From: an uncultured Lachnospiraceae bacterium
GTDB lineage: Bacteria > Bacillota > Clostridia > Lachnospirales > Lachnospiraceae
Direction: 5' to 3'
NCBI GenBank assembly: GCA_937901625.1
Contig: CALDIE010000230.1
Span: 1-12,998 of the forward strand
DNA: 12,998 nucleotides
In this document: positions 7,222-12,998 of the stretch, in pieces
How the letters are laid out: each line of letters starts with the position of its first letter
How positions within the stretch are numbered: the stretch's first letter is position 1
The notes under the pieces: model-generated
Seen by the model: the letters and a program-made list of their open reading frames with translations, nothing else
The model's database searches: none
What the model was told of the DNA's origin: nothing
Program-made: the position numbers and the translations under genes

Positions 7222-8589
7222 ATGAGCAAAGAAATCCCTTATAAGATTTATCTGGAAGAGAAAGAGATTCCCACACAGTGGTACAACGTACGCGCTGATA
7301 TGAAGAATAAGCCGGCGCCTCTTTTGAATCCGGGAACAGGCGCGCCGATGAAAGCGGAGGAGCTGGAGGCGGTTTTCTGCAAGGAACTGGTAAAGCAGGA
7401 ACTTGATGACACAACGCCGTATTTCGATATTCCGGAAGAGATCTTACGTTTCTATAAGATGTACCGCCCTTCCCCCCTGGTACGAGCGTACTGCCTGGAG
7501 AAGGAGCTGGATACACCGGCACATATCTATTATAAATTCGAGGGAAATAACACATCCGGAAGCCACAAGTTAAATTCCGCGATCGCTCAGGCATATTACG
7601 CTAAGAAGCAGGGTCTGAAGGGAGTGACGACGGAGACCGGCGCCGGGCAGTGGGGCACCGCATTGTCCATGGCCTGCGCATATTTTAATCTTGATTGCCA
7701 GGTATATATGGTAAAGGTTTCATATGAGCAGAAGCCTTTCCGTCGTGAGGTAATGAGAACATACGGAGCAGCCGTTACGCCGTCTCCGTCCATGACGACC
7801 AATATCGGAAGAAAGATCAATGAAGAGTTCCCGGGAACAACGGGAAGTCTTGGCTGTGCCATCTCGGAAGCGGTTGAGGCGGCAACGAGCCAGGAGGGAT
7901 ATCGTTATGTACTCGGCTCTGTATTGTCTCAGGTACTGCTTCACCAGACCGTGATCGGTCTTGAGACCAAGGCTGCATTTGATAAGATTGAAGTTACGCC
8001 GGATATCATCATCGGTTGTGCCGGCGGCGGATCCAACTTAGGCGGTCTGATCTCTCCTTTTGCGGGAGATATGATTCGAGGTGAGAAGAAGTATCGTATC
8101 ATCGCGGTAGAGCCTTCGAGCTGCCCGTCCTTAACAAGAGGATCCTATGTGTATGACTTCTGTGATACCGGTAAGGTTTGCCCGCTTGCAAAGATGTATA
8201 CTTTGGGAAGCGGCTACATACCCGCGCCGAATCACGCAGGCGGACTTCGTTATCACGGCATGAGTTCTATTGTATCCCAGCTTTATCATGACGGATACAT
8301 TGAGGCGACCAGCGTAAAGCAGACGGATGTCTTTGACGCGGCTCAGCGCTTTGCGCGTATCGAGGGTATCCTTCCCGCGCCGGAGAGTTCCCACGCGATC
8401 AAAGTTGCTATTGATGAGGCACTAAAGTGCAAGGAAACCGGGGAGGAAAAGAATATCGTCTTTGGCTTAACGGGGACCGGCTACTTTGATATGATGGCTT
8501 ACAAGTCTTATAATGAAGGAACGATGTCGGATTATATTCCTACCGACGAAGAGATCGCCGCTTCTCTGGCAAATTGCCCGAAGGTGTGA
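7222..8589 (+). CDS. trpB: TrpB2-type tryptophan synthase beta-like PLP enzyme
   Basis: This 455-residue cytoplasmic pyridoxal-phosphate enzyme would condense indole with serine to make tryptophan or carry out a related serine/indole salvage reaction. The N-terminal extension (about residues 1-80, with PTQWYNV and a Pro/Gly-rich linker), the motif RPSPL and the total length place it in the TrpB2 subclass (TIGR01415-like), not the usual TrpB1 of about 400 residues. The Schiff-base lysine is K116 in SGSHKLNSA. The ETGAGQWG motif (138-145) holds the catalytic Glu E138, and the phosphate-binding loop is GCAGGGSN (265-272). GLRYHG (341-346), typical of TrpB2, replaces the TrpB1 GLDYPG motif. AAGGAGG at 7207-7213 is 8 bases before the ATG. 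No trpA, trpE or other trp gene lies beside it, as is common for TrpB2, which often works apart from TrpA. The gene looks intact. Confidence 0.92.
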   Translation: MSKEIPYKIYLEEKEIPTQWYNVRADMKNKPAPLLNPGTGAPMKAEELEAVFCKELVKQELDDTTPYFDIPEEILRFYKMYRPSPLVRAYCLEKELDTPAHIYYKFEGNNTSGSHKLNSAIAQAYYAKKQGLKGVTTETGAGQWGTALSMACAYFNLDCQVYMVKVSYEQKPFRREVMRTYGAAVTPSPSMTTNIGRKINEEFPGTTGSLGCAISEAVEAATSQEGYRYVLGSVLSQVLLHQTVIGLETKAAFDKIEVTPDIIIGCAGGGSNLGGLISPFAGDMIRGEKKYRIIAVEPSSCPSLTRGSYVYDFCDTGKVCPLAKMYTLGSGYIPAPNHAGGLRYHGMSSIVSQLYHDGYIEATSVKQTDVFDAAQRFARIEGILPAPESSHAIKVAIDEALKCKETGEEKNIVFGLTGTGYFDMMAYKSYNEGTMSDYIPTDEEIAASLANCPKV

Positions 8590-8613
8590 GATGATCATCT
8601 GTAAGTAAAAAAA

Positions 8614-8660
8614 GGGGGCGGATTTGATGATAAGATGCGTTTATCATCGAATCCGTCCCT
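8614..8660. terminator. Long hairpin after trpB2, probable terminator
   Basis: A nearly perfect 20-bp stem pairs 8614-8633 with 8641-8660 (with three G-T wobbles) around a 7-base loop. The plus-strand side is followed only by TCTAAA after the CCCT, a poor U tract. On the minus strand the stem is followed by a run of seven T (complement of the A run at 8607-8613). It probably ends trpB2 transcription, perhaps inefficiently, and would be a good terminator for antisense transcription. Confidence 0.6.
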
Positions 8661-8687
8661 TCTAAATGCAGGAAGGAAATGAAAAGT

Positions 8688-9206
8688 ATGAAGATACATA
8701 AGATCTATTTCGATATGGACGGTGTGCTCGCCGATTTTGACGGCGGCGTATCCGCACTGTGCGGGATCAAAGCACCGGGGCAGGGAAAGAACATACCGAA
8801 AGCGATTCAGGACAGTCTTTGGGAGCATGTGAAAAAGATCGATCACTTCTATGATAAACTGGACCCGATGCCGGGGGCGCTCGATCTGTTTTTTACTGTT
8901 TATGAAAAGTATGGGGATCGCGTGGAAATCCTCTCGGGTATTCCGAAACCGAGACGTGAGATCGTGACGGCAGCAGAGGATAAGGTATCGTGGGCACACC
9001 GCCTGTTGTCGCCGGATCTTAAGGTCAATACCGTATTCAGGGAGGAGAAGAAACTCTACTGTACGGGTGCGTCGGATATCCTGATCGATGATTATGACAG
9101 CAATATCGAAGAATGGGAAAAATACGGCGGAACGGGGATCCTCTATCTTTCGCCGGAAGATACACTTAAGAAGATCCGCAGTATAGAAGAAGCGAAAGAA
9201 ATGTGA
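8688..9206 (+). CDS. HAD-superfamily hydrolase, 5'(3')-deoxyribonucleotidase (NT5C)-like
   Basis: This 172-residue protein is of the size usual for the small NT5C-type branch of the HAD superfamily, which removes phosphate from (deoxy)nucleotides. HAD motif I is IYFDMDGVLADF, with nucleophile D9 and acid D11. Motif II is likely ILSGIPKP with S83, motif III K99 in EDKVSW, and motif IV ILIDDYDSNIEEW with D134 and D135 for magnesium. The GTGILY segment that follows is also typical of this family. ATG 8688 is preferred because GGAAGG (8671-8676) lies 11 bases upstream. An in-frame ATG at 8679 is only 2 bases from it and would add three residues (MKS). The gene has no promoter that I can see and may depend on readthrough through the hairpin after trpB2. 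The substrate is not determined; a phosphatase for another small phosphate ester is possible. Confidence 0.82.
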   Translation: MKIHKIYFDMDGVLADFDGGVSALCGIKAPGQGKNIPKAIQDSLWEHVKKIDHFYDKLDPMPGALDLFFTVYEKYGDRVEILSGIPKPRREIVTAAEDKVSWAHRLLSPDLKVNTVFREEKKLYCTGASDILIDDYDSNIEEWEKYGGTGILYLSPEDTLKKIRSIEEAKEM

Positions 9207-9221
9207 GGAGTGAAGTTTATA

Positions 9222-9302
9222 ATGAAAGTCCTGCCCTTTCTCTTAAACCGGCGCAGGCGATCCGGGAGTTTTTTCGGAAACGACGAAATGACGAAAGGAT
9301 AA
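9222..9302 (+). CDS. Possible 26-residue small ORF
   Basis: GAGGAG at 9205-9210 lies 11 bases before an ATG opening a 26-codon frame beginning MKVLPFLLNRRRRSG, with four consecutive arginines after a short hydrophobic start. The frame ends with TAA at 9300-9302. The Shine-Dalgarno overlaps the end of the nucleotidase gene. It resembles no family I know and could easily be chance; it also overlaps a possible weak terminator. Confidence 0.15.
   Translation: MKVLPFLLNRRRRSGSFFGNDEMTKG
9248..9274 (+). terminator. Possible weak terminator after the HAD gene
   Basis: CCGG (9248-9251) can pair with CCGG (9262-9265), followed after GAG by TTTTTT (9269-9274). The stem is only 4 bp, so this is a weak candidate. 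No better terminator is visible between the HAD gene and the S10 promoter. Confidence 0.25.
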
Positions 9303-9367
9303 AAAAGGGGATCACAAAATTTTAGAGAAAAGATTGTATAAATGGTACAAAAATCCAAAAATAAAGC

Positions 9368-9396
9368 TTGCAATTCCCAAAAGAGTCGGTTATACT
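9368..9396 (+). promoter_or_regulatory. S10 operon promoter
   Basis: TTGCAA (9368-9373) and TATACT (9391-9396) are separated by exactly 17 bases, in an AT-rich setting. This is a strong vegetative-type promoter. Transcription would begin near 9403, leaving about 262 bases of leader before rpsJ, which suits a growth-regulated ribosomal protein operon. Confidence 0.75.
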
Positions 9397-9402
9397 AACA
9401 CT

Positions 9403-9664
9403 TGCTGTGGCATGATAGCTATGAAGCGTGAGGTTGCTGTCACCGGGCGATCGATGACAGGTTTTCCGTGGAGCGAATGTCAAGCGGAGCCGGAAACCGG
9501 TATTCCGCAAGGATTTGACGACAAGTCACTGTACCATTTAAACAGTCTACGTAAGGTAGAAACGACGTGTGATGTCTGATATGGTAGGACACACACGGGA
9601 AAGTGTACAGTCGCCGCTTGTCGTACTTGAAACCCAAAAGTACGAAAAGGAGGAGACTTTTTTT
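9403..9664 (+). promoter_or_regulatory. Structured 5' leader of the S10 operon
   Basis: The leader contains a series of hairpins. GCGGA (9484-9488) pairs with TCCGC (9504-9508), with CCGG/CCGG (9490-9493 and 9497-9500) inside. TCTAC (9546-9550) pairs with GTAGA (9556-9560). CGTGTG-A-TGTC (9566-9576) pairs with GACACACACG (9588-9597), leaving A9572 bulged. TCGTACTT (9621-9628) pairs with AAGTACGA (9638-9645), ending two bases before the AAGGAGGAG ribosome binding site. S10 operons in other bacteria are autoregulated by L4 binding to the leader. The structure seen here is compatible with such control, but binding by L4 or another protein is inferred only. Confidence 0.5.
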
Positions 9665-9979
9665 ATGGCAGCAAATCAGAAGATGAGAGTAACTTTGAAG
9701 GCTTATGATCACAAGCTTGTGGACGCGTCCGCAAAGAAGATCATCGAGCAGGTTAAGAAGAACGGCGGCGAGGTTAGCGGACCGGTTCCTCTGCCTACCA
9801 AGAAGGAGGTTGTTACCATCCTTAGAGCCGTTCATAAGTACAAGGATTCCAGAGAGCAGTTCGAACAGAGAACTCATAAGAGACTGATCGACATCCAGAA
9901 TCCGTCCCAGAAGATTGTTGAGTCTTTACAGAAGATGGACATCCCTGCAGGTGTTTACATCGACGTTAAGATGAAATAA
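9665..9979 (+). CDS. rpsJ: 30S ribosomal protein S10
   Basis: This 104-residue protein of the 30S head also acts as NusE in antitermination complexes. Family hallmarks are RVTLKAYDHKLVDASAKKI near the N-terminus, GPVPLPTKK, and the loop segment SREQFEQRTHKRLID, with the usual length of about 102-105. The ATG at 9665 was chosen because AAGGAGGAG (9647-9655) lies 9 bases before it and because the MAANQKMRV start fits the family. The frame is open further upstream to an ATG at 9569, but that extension runs through the leader hairpins and is not conserved protein. It is the first gene of the S10 operon, about 260 bases from the promoter. Confidence 0.98.
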   Translation: MAANQKMRVTLKAYDHKLVDASAKKIIEQVKKNGGEVSGPVPLPTKKEVVTILRAVHKYKDSREQFEQRTHKRLIDIQNPSQKIVESLQKMDIPAGVYIDVKMK

Positions 9980-10179
9980 TAAAATCACAAAAACCTCTAC
10001 TAACTTTATGTATAAGGAAGAAGCCGGTCCCGGGTCACAGCAAATATTGGGATACGCCGTATTCGTTATACCGCTTTAGTAGAAATCTCCGCTGTATAGA
10101 GGATGACAGGATCACAAACGTTGCGTGAGAGTTGCGGTTGTCCCTATAGTATGAGATCACAACGAGGAGGAAAGAAAGA
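9980..10179 (+). promoter_or_regulatory. Long structured spacer between rpsJ and rplC
   Basis: This 200-base gap inside the S10 operon holds no ORF. TCTACTAA (9996-10003) is the exact reverse complement of TTAGTAGA (10076-10083) and could close an element of nearly 90 bases. Inside it GGATAC (10050-10055) pairs with GTATTC (10059-10064). Downstream, ACAA (10114-10117) can pair with TTGT (10138-10141). The spacer ends with AGGAGG (10165-10170), 9 bases from the rplC start. Typical rpsJ-rplC gaps are much shorter in bacteria I know. A cis-regulatory RNA is inferred, not shown. Confidence 0.45.
10121..10150 (+). promoter_or_regulatory. Possible internal promoter before rplC
   Basis: TTGCGT (10121-10126) and TATAGT (10145-10150) are 18 bases apart, which would start transcription about 23 bases before the rplC ATG. 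The -10 box is good and the -35 box weak. It may be fortuitous. Confidence 0.3.
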
Positions 10180-10863
10180 ATGAAGAAAGCAATTTTAGCA
10201 ACAAAGGTCGGAATGACACAGATCTTCAAGGAAGATGGATCTCTGATTCCGGTAACGGTCCTTCAGGCCGGTCCCTGTGTGGTAACGCAGGTTAAGACGG
10301 TTGACAACGACGGTTACAGCGCGGTTCAGGTAGCATTTGTCGACAAGGTTGACAAGGTGATCACCAAGGACAAGGGTGGCAAGAAGAGCGTTGCTCATCG
10401 CCACGGCGTTAAAAAGGCACAGCAGAAGCACTTCGAGAAGGCCGGTGTTACATCTAAGAGATATGTAAGAGAATTCCGTTTCGATAATTCCGAGGAATAC
10501 GCTCTTGCGCAGGAGATCAAGGCTGACATCTTCGCTGAAGGCGATAAGATCGATGCTTCCGCAATCTCCAAAGGTAAGGGCTATCAGGGTGCCATCAGAA
10601 GGCACGGACAGTCCAGAGGACCCATGGCTCACGGTTCCAAGTATCACCGTCATGCCGGATCCAACGGCGCATGTTCCAGCCCCAGCCGTGTATTCAAGGG
10701 CAAGAAGATGCCCGGACACATGGGCAGCGTAGCAGTAACAGTTAAGAATCTTGAAGTAGTTCGCGTAGATGCTGAGAAGAACCTGATCCTGGTTAAGGGC
10801 GCGGTTCCCGGAGCAAAGAAGGCTCTGATCACCATCAAGGAAACTACCAAAGTAGAAGCTTAA
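10180..10863 (+). CDS. rplC: 50S ribosomal protein L3
   Basis: This 227-residue early-assembly protein of the large subunit binds 23S rRNA and reaches towards the peptidyl transferase centre by a long loop. The N-terminus MKKAILATKVGMTQIF is the classic L3 start. The central segment from KGKGYQGAIRRHG through GPMAHGSKYHRHAGS to RVFKGKKMPGHMG (about residues 127-182) is the family signature. The protein is slightly longer than Escherichia coli L3 (209), mainly through the charged 75-100 region. AGGAGG at 10165-10170 lies 9 bases before the ATG. It is the second gene of the operon, 22 bases before rplD. Confidence 0.97.
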   Translation: MKKAILATKVGMTQIFKEDGSLIPVTVLQAGPCVVTQVKTVDNDGYSAVQVAFVDKVDKVITKDKGGKKSVAHRHGVKKAQQKHFEKAGVTSKRYVREFRFDNSEEYALAQEIKADIFAEGDKIDASAISKGKGYQGAIRRHGQSRGPMAHGSKYHRHAGSNGACSSPSRVFKGKKMPGHMGSVAVTVKNLEVVRVDAEKNLILVKGAVPGAKKALITIKETTKVEA

Positions 10864-10885
10864 GCGAAAGGAGGACTTTATTACA

Positions 10886-11506
10886 ATGGCTACAGTTTCT
10901 GTTGTAAATATGGAAGGTAAAGAAGTTGGCACAATCGACTTAAGCGACGCGATCTTTGGAGTAGAGATCAACGAGCATTTGGTTCATTTGGCAGTTGTGC
11001 AGCAGCTTGCAAATAAGCGTCAGGGAACACAGAAGGCAAAGACACGTTCCGAGGTATCCGGCGGCGGAAGAAAGCCCTGGAGACAGAAGGGAACCGGTCA
11101 TGCCCGTCAGGGTTCCATCCGCGCACCGCAGTGGAAGGGCGGCGGAATCGTGTTCGCACCCGTTCCCAGAGATTACTCCTTCAAGTTAAACAAGAAGGAA
11201 AAGAGAGCGGCTTTAAAGTCCGCTTTGACCAGCAAGGTTCAGGATCAGAAGCTGATCGTTATCGACGAACTGAAGCTGGATGAGATCAAGACCAGGAAAT
11301 TCGCTGAGGTATTAAAGAACATCAAGGCTGACAAGGCTCTGGTAGTTCTTAACGAGAAGGATGAAAACGTAATCCTTTCCGCAAGAAACATCCCGGATAC
11401 AAAGACAGCACTGACCAATACCATCAACGTATATGATGTGATGAATGCAGGCACCGTTGTTCTGACCAAGGCTGCGGTTGCTACCATCGAGGAGGTGTAC
11501 GCATAA
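10886..11506 (+). CDS. rplD: 50S ribosomal protein L4
   Basis: This 206-residue large-subunit protein has an extended loop that lines the exit tunnel, and in several bacteria it represses its own S10 operon. The loop region is recognisable at about residues 43-95: NKRQGTQKAKTRSEVSGGG, then KPWRQKGTGHARQGSIR and GGGIVFAP. The C-terminal half (AALKSALTSK, VVLNEKDENVILSARNI) matches the globular domain. Length is normal. AAAGGAGG (10867-10874) precedes the ATG by 11 bases. The stop codon overlaps the rplW start by one base. If L4 autoregulation operates here, the leader at 9403-9664 is the first place to look for its target. Confidence 0.97.
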   Translation: MATVSVVNMEGKEVGTIDLSDAIFGVEINEHLVHLAVVQQLANKRQGTQKAKTRSEVSGGGRKPWRQKGTGHARQGSIRAPQWKGGGIVFAPVPRDYSFKLNKKEKRAALKSALTSKVQDQKLIVIDELKLDEIKTRKFAEVLKNIKADKALVVLNEKDENVILSARNIPDTKTALTNTINVYDVMNAGTVVLTKAAVATIEEVYA

Positions 11507-11805
11507 TGGCAAACGTTCAGTATTACGATGTTATCTTAAAGCCTCTTGTAACCGAGAAGAGCATGAACGGCATGGCTGAGAAGAAGTATACATTCTTGGT
11601 AAATCCCGAGGCTAACAAGTCCCAGATCAAGGAAGCCGTTGAGAAGATGTTCGACGGTGTAAAGGTTGCAAAGGTCAACACCATCAATCAGGATGGAAAG
11701 AATAAGAGAAGAGGTCTTGTGGTTGGTAAGACCGCCAAGACCAAGAAGGCCATCGTACAGTTGACCGAGGACAGCAAGGATATTGAGATCTTTGCAGGAC
11801 TGTAA
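11506..11805 (+). CDS. rplW: 50S ribosomal protein L23
   Basis: This 99-residue protein sits at the tunnel exit and docks trigger factor and the signal recognition particle. Hallmarks are DVILKPLVTEKSM at the N-terminus, YTFLVNPEANKSQIKEAVEKMF, and VAKVNTINQDGKNKRRG. It has the typical bacterial length. Its ATG at 11506 overlaps the rplD stop (TAATG), with GGAGGTG at 11491-11497 inside rplD, so translation is probably coupled to L4. Confidence 0.97.
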   Translation: MANVQYYDVILKPLVTEKSMNGMAEKKYTFLVNPEANKSQIKEAVEKMFDGVKVAKVNTINQDGKNKRRGLVVGKTAKTKKAIVQLTEDSKDIEIFAGL

Positions 11806-11886
11806 GAAATAGCGAACAGACGCGAAAAGCCGAATGCTTAACCGGCGAAAGGCAACGATGCGTCGAAGAGAAAAGGAGAAATAATC
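11806..11886 (+). other. Structured 81-base spacer between rplW and rplB
   Basis: GACGC (11819-11823) is complementary to GCGTC (11860-11864), and inside it GCCG (11829-11832) pairs with CGGC (11843-11846). Together they could form a small branched or nested structure just before the rplB ribosome binding site AAAAGGAG (11871-11878). There is no T tract, so it is not a terminator. Confidence 0.4.
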
Positions 11887-12732
11887 ATGGGTATCAAAAC
11901 ATATAACCCGTATACTCCGTCGAGAAGAAATATGACGGGGTCCGACTTCTCTGAGATCACAAAGACAACTCCGGAAAAGAGCCTTGTGGTTTCCAAGAAG
12001 AAGACAGCAGGCCGTAACAATCAGGGTAAGATCACTGTAAGACATCACGGCGGCGGAAACAGACAGAAGTACAGACTGATCGATTTCAAGAGACAGAAAG
12101 ATGATATCCCGGCAACGGTTATCGGTATCGAGTACGATCCCAACAGAACAGCAAACATCGCGCTGATCTGCTATGCGGACGGTGAGAAGGCATATATCCT
12201 TGCTCCTCAGGGTCTTAAGGATGGAATGAAGGTTATGAGCGGTAAGAACGCCGAGATCAGACCGGGTAACTGCCTGCCTCTCTCCGAGATTCCCGTAGGT
12301 ACACTCGTACACAACATTGAGATGCTTCCCGGCAAGGGCGGACAGATGGTTCGCGCAGCCGGTAACAGCGCGCAGTTAATGGCTAAGGAAGGTAAGTATG
12401 CAACACTTCGTCTTCCTTCGGGCGAAATGAGAATGGTTCCCCTTGAGGGACGCGCAACAATCGGTGTTGTAGGCAACGGCGAGCACAACCTTGTTAACAT
12501 CGGTAAAGCAGGACGTAAGCGTCATATGGGCATTCGTCCTACAGTCCGTGGTGCGGTTATGAACCCCTGTGATCACCCTCACGGTGGTGGTGAAGGTAAG
12601 AACGGTATCGGACGTCCAGGTCCTTCAACTCCCTGGGGTAAGCCCGCACTTGGTCTTAAGACCCGTAAGAAGAACAAGCAGTCAAACAAGCTCATCATTC
12701 GTCGTAAGAATGGTAAGGCTTTGAGCAAATAA
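11887..12732 (+). CDS. rplB: 50S ribosomal protein L2
   Basis: This 281-residue protein is among the most conserved large-subunit proteins, needed for subunit joining and close to the peptidyl transferase centre. It starts MGIKTYNPYTPSRRNMT, as usual in Firmicutes. The RNA-binding core has GRNNQGKITVRHHGGGNRQ (about 42-60), and the C-terminal region carries VRGAVMNPCDHPHGGGEG, which includes the conserved histidine studied in peptidyl transfer. GRPGPSTPWGKPALG follows, then a basic tail. The length of about 275-281 is normal. ATG 11887 has AAAAGGAG 8 bases upstream. The next gene begins 17 bases after the stop. Confidence 0.98.
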   Translation: MGIKTYNPYTPSRRNMTGSDFSEITKTTPEKSLVVSKKKTAGRNNQGKITVRHHGGGNRQKYRLIDFKRQKDDIPATVIGIEYDPNRTANIALICYADGEKAYILAPQGLKDGMKVMSGKNAEIRPGNCLPLSEIPVGTLVHNIEMLPGKGGQMVRAAGNSAQLMAKEGKYATLRLPSGEMRMVPLEGRATIGVVGNGEHNLVNIGKAGRKRHMGIRPTVRGAVMNPCDHPHGGGEGKNGIGRPGPSTPWGKPALGLKTRKKNKQSNKLIIRRKNGKALSK

Positions 12733-12749
12733 GAAAGGAAGGTTGAGCT

Positions 12750-12998
12750 ATGGCACGTTCATTAAAGAAGGGACCCTTCGCGGATGAGCATCTGTTAAAG
12801 AAGGTTGATGCGGTTGTTAAGTCAGGTGACAAGACAGTTATTAAAACATGGTCACGTCGTTCAACAATCTTCCCGAATTTCGTTGGTCTCACAATCGCTG
12901 TACATGACGGCAGAAAGCATATCCCGGTATATATTACCGAAGATATGGTTGGACATAAGCTTGGCGAGTTCGTTGCTACTAGAACCTACAGAGGTCAT
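12750..12998 (+). CDS. rpsS: 30S ribosomal protein S19 (3' end beyond window)
   Basis: The first 83 codons are visible and the frame is open to the last base, so about ten residues are missing compared with the usual 90-93. Hallmarks are MARSLKKGPFADEHL, WSRRSTIFPNFVGLTIAVHDGR, KHIPVYITEDMVGHKLGEFVATRTYRGH. S19 lies in the 30S head and contacts the A-site finger of the large subunit. AGGAAGG (12736-12742) precedes the ATG by 7 bases. Position directly after rplB matches the canonical order of the operon, where rplV would be expected next. Confidence 0.98.
   Translation, partial: MARSLKKGPFADEHLLKKVDAVVKSGDKTVIKTWSRRSTIFPNFVGLTIAVHDGRKHIPVYITEDMVGHKLGEFVATRTYRGH

Noticed and set aside
9569..9664. 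In-frame N-terminal extension of rpsJ by 32 residues
   Set aside because: It runs through leader hairpins and the Shine-Dalgarno; S10 from other bacteria has no such extension.
10195..10971. Long minus-strand open frame of 258 codons opposite rplC
   Set aside because: It mirrors the conserved L3 gene, has no family resemblance, and is explained by the biased codon use of a highly expressed gene.
11536..12312. Long minus-strand open frame of 258 codons opposite rplW and rplB
   Set aside because: Same reason: a shadow of two conserved ribosomal genes, spanning the spacer between them, with no motif.
1..12998. CRISPR array, tRNA, rRNA or insertion sequence
   Set aside because: No regularly spaced repeats, cloverleaf sequence, rRNA core motif, transposase or terminal inverted repeat pair was recognised on either strand.

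Overview
This window most likely comes from a Firmicute of the class Clostridia, probably Lachnospiraceae. The evidence is the canonical S10 ribosomal protein order, strong AGGAGG-type Shine-Dalgarno sites, TTG-N17-TATACT style promoters, the L3 variant 'RHGQSRGPMAHGSKYHR' that I associate with that family, and a secreted DUF5722-like protein. Species-level placement is not possible by eye. No phage block, insertion sequence, CRISPR array, tRNA or rRNA was seen.

Left part (1-2307): the 3' end of a gene for a probable extracellular or lipoprotein with a DxNxDG calcium-loop-like motif. It is followed by a complete gene for a secreted DUF5722-like protein with features of a clan-A glycoside hydrolase, closed by a strong terminator.

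Middle (2308-5973): a two-gene operon with its own promoter encoding a heterodimeric type IV ABC exporter. The first subunit carries the degenerate catalytic site (Asp for the catalytic Glu, Gln for the switch His) and the second the intact one. The operon ends in a terminator that lies across the 3' ends of two convergent genes. Opposite to it, on the minus strand, is a complete tyrosine recombinase (5962-7005) with all catalytic residues but no visible element around it.

Centre right (7006-9302): a divergent spacer with a promoter and a foldable leader, then a solitary TrpB2-type tryptophan synthase beta homologue with no trpA or other trp gene nearby. A long hairpin follows, then a HAD-superfamily 5'(3')-deoxyribonucleotidase-like gene.

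Right part (9368-12998): the start of the S10 ribosomal protein operon: promoter, about 260-nt structured leader, rpsJ, an unusually long 200-nt rpsJ-rplC spacer, rplC, rplD, rplW, a short structured spacer, rplB and the first 83 codons of rpsS, which runs off the window. These genes act together in ribosome assembly (S10 and S19 in the 30S head; L2, L3, L4 and L23 in the 50S). The spacers and the leader are the likeliest places for autoregulation. No clearly new multi-gene system is evident. The best leads are the structured RNA-like spacers of the ribosomal operon, the TrpB2 leader, and the uncharacterised secreted putative glycosidase.
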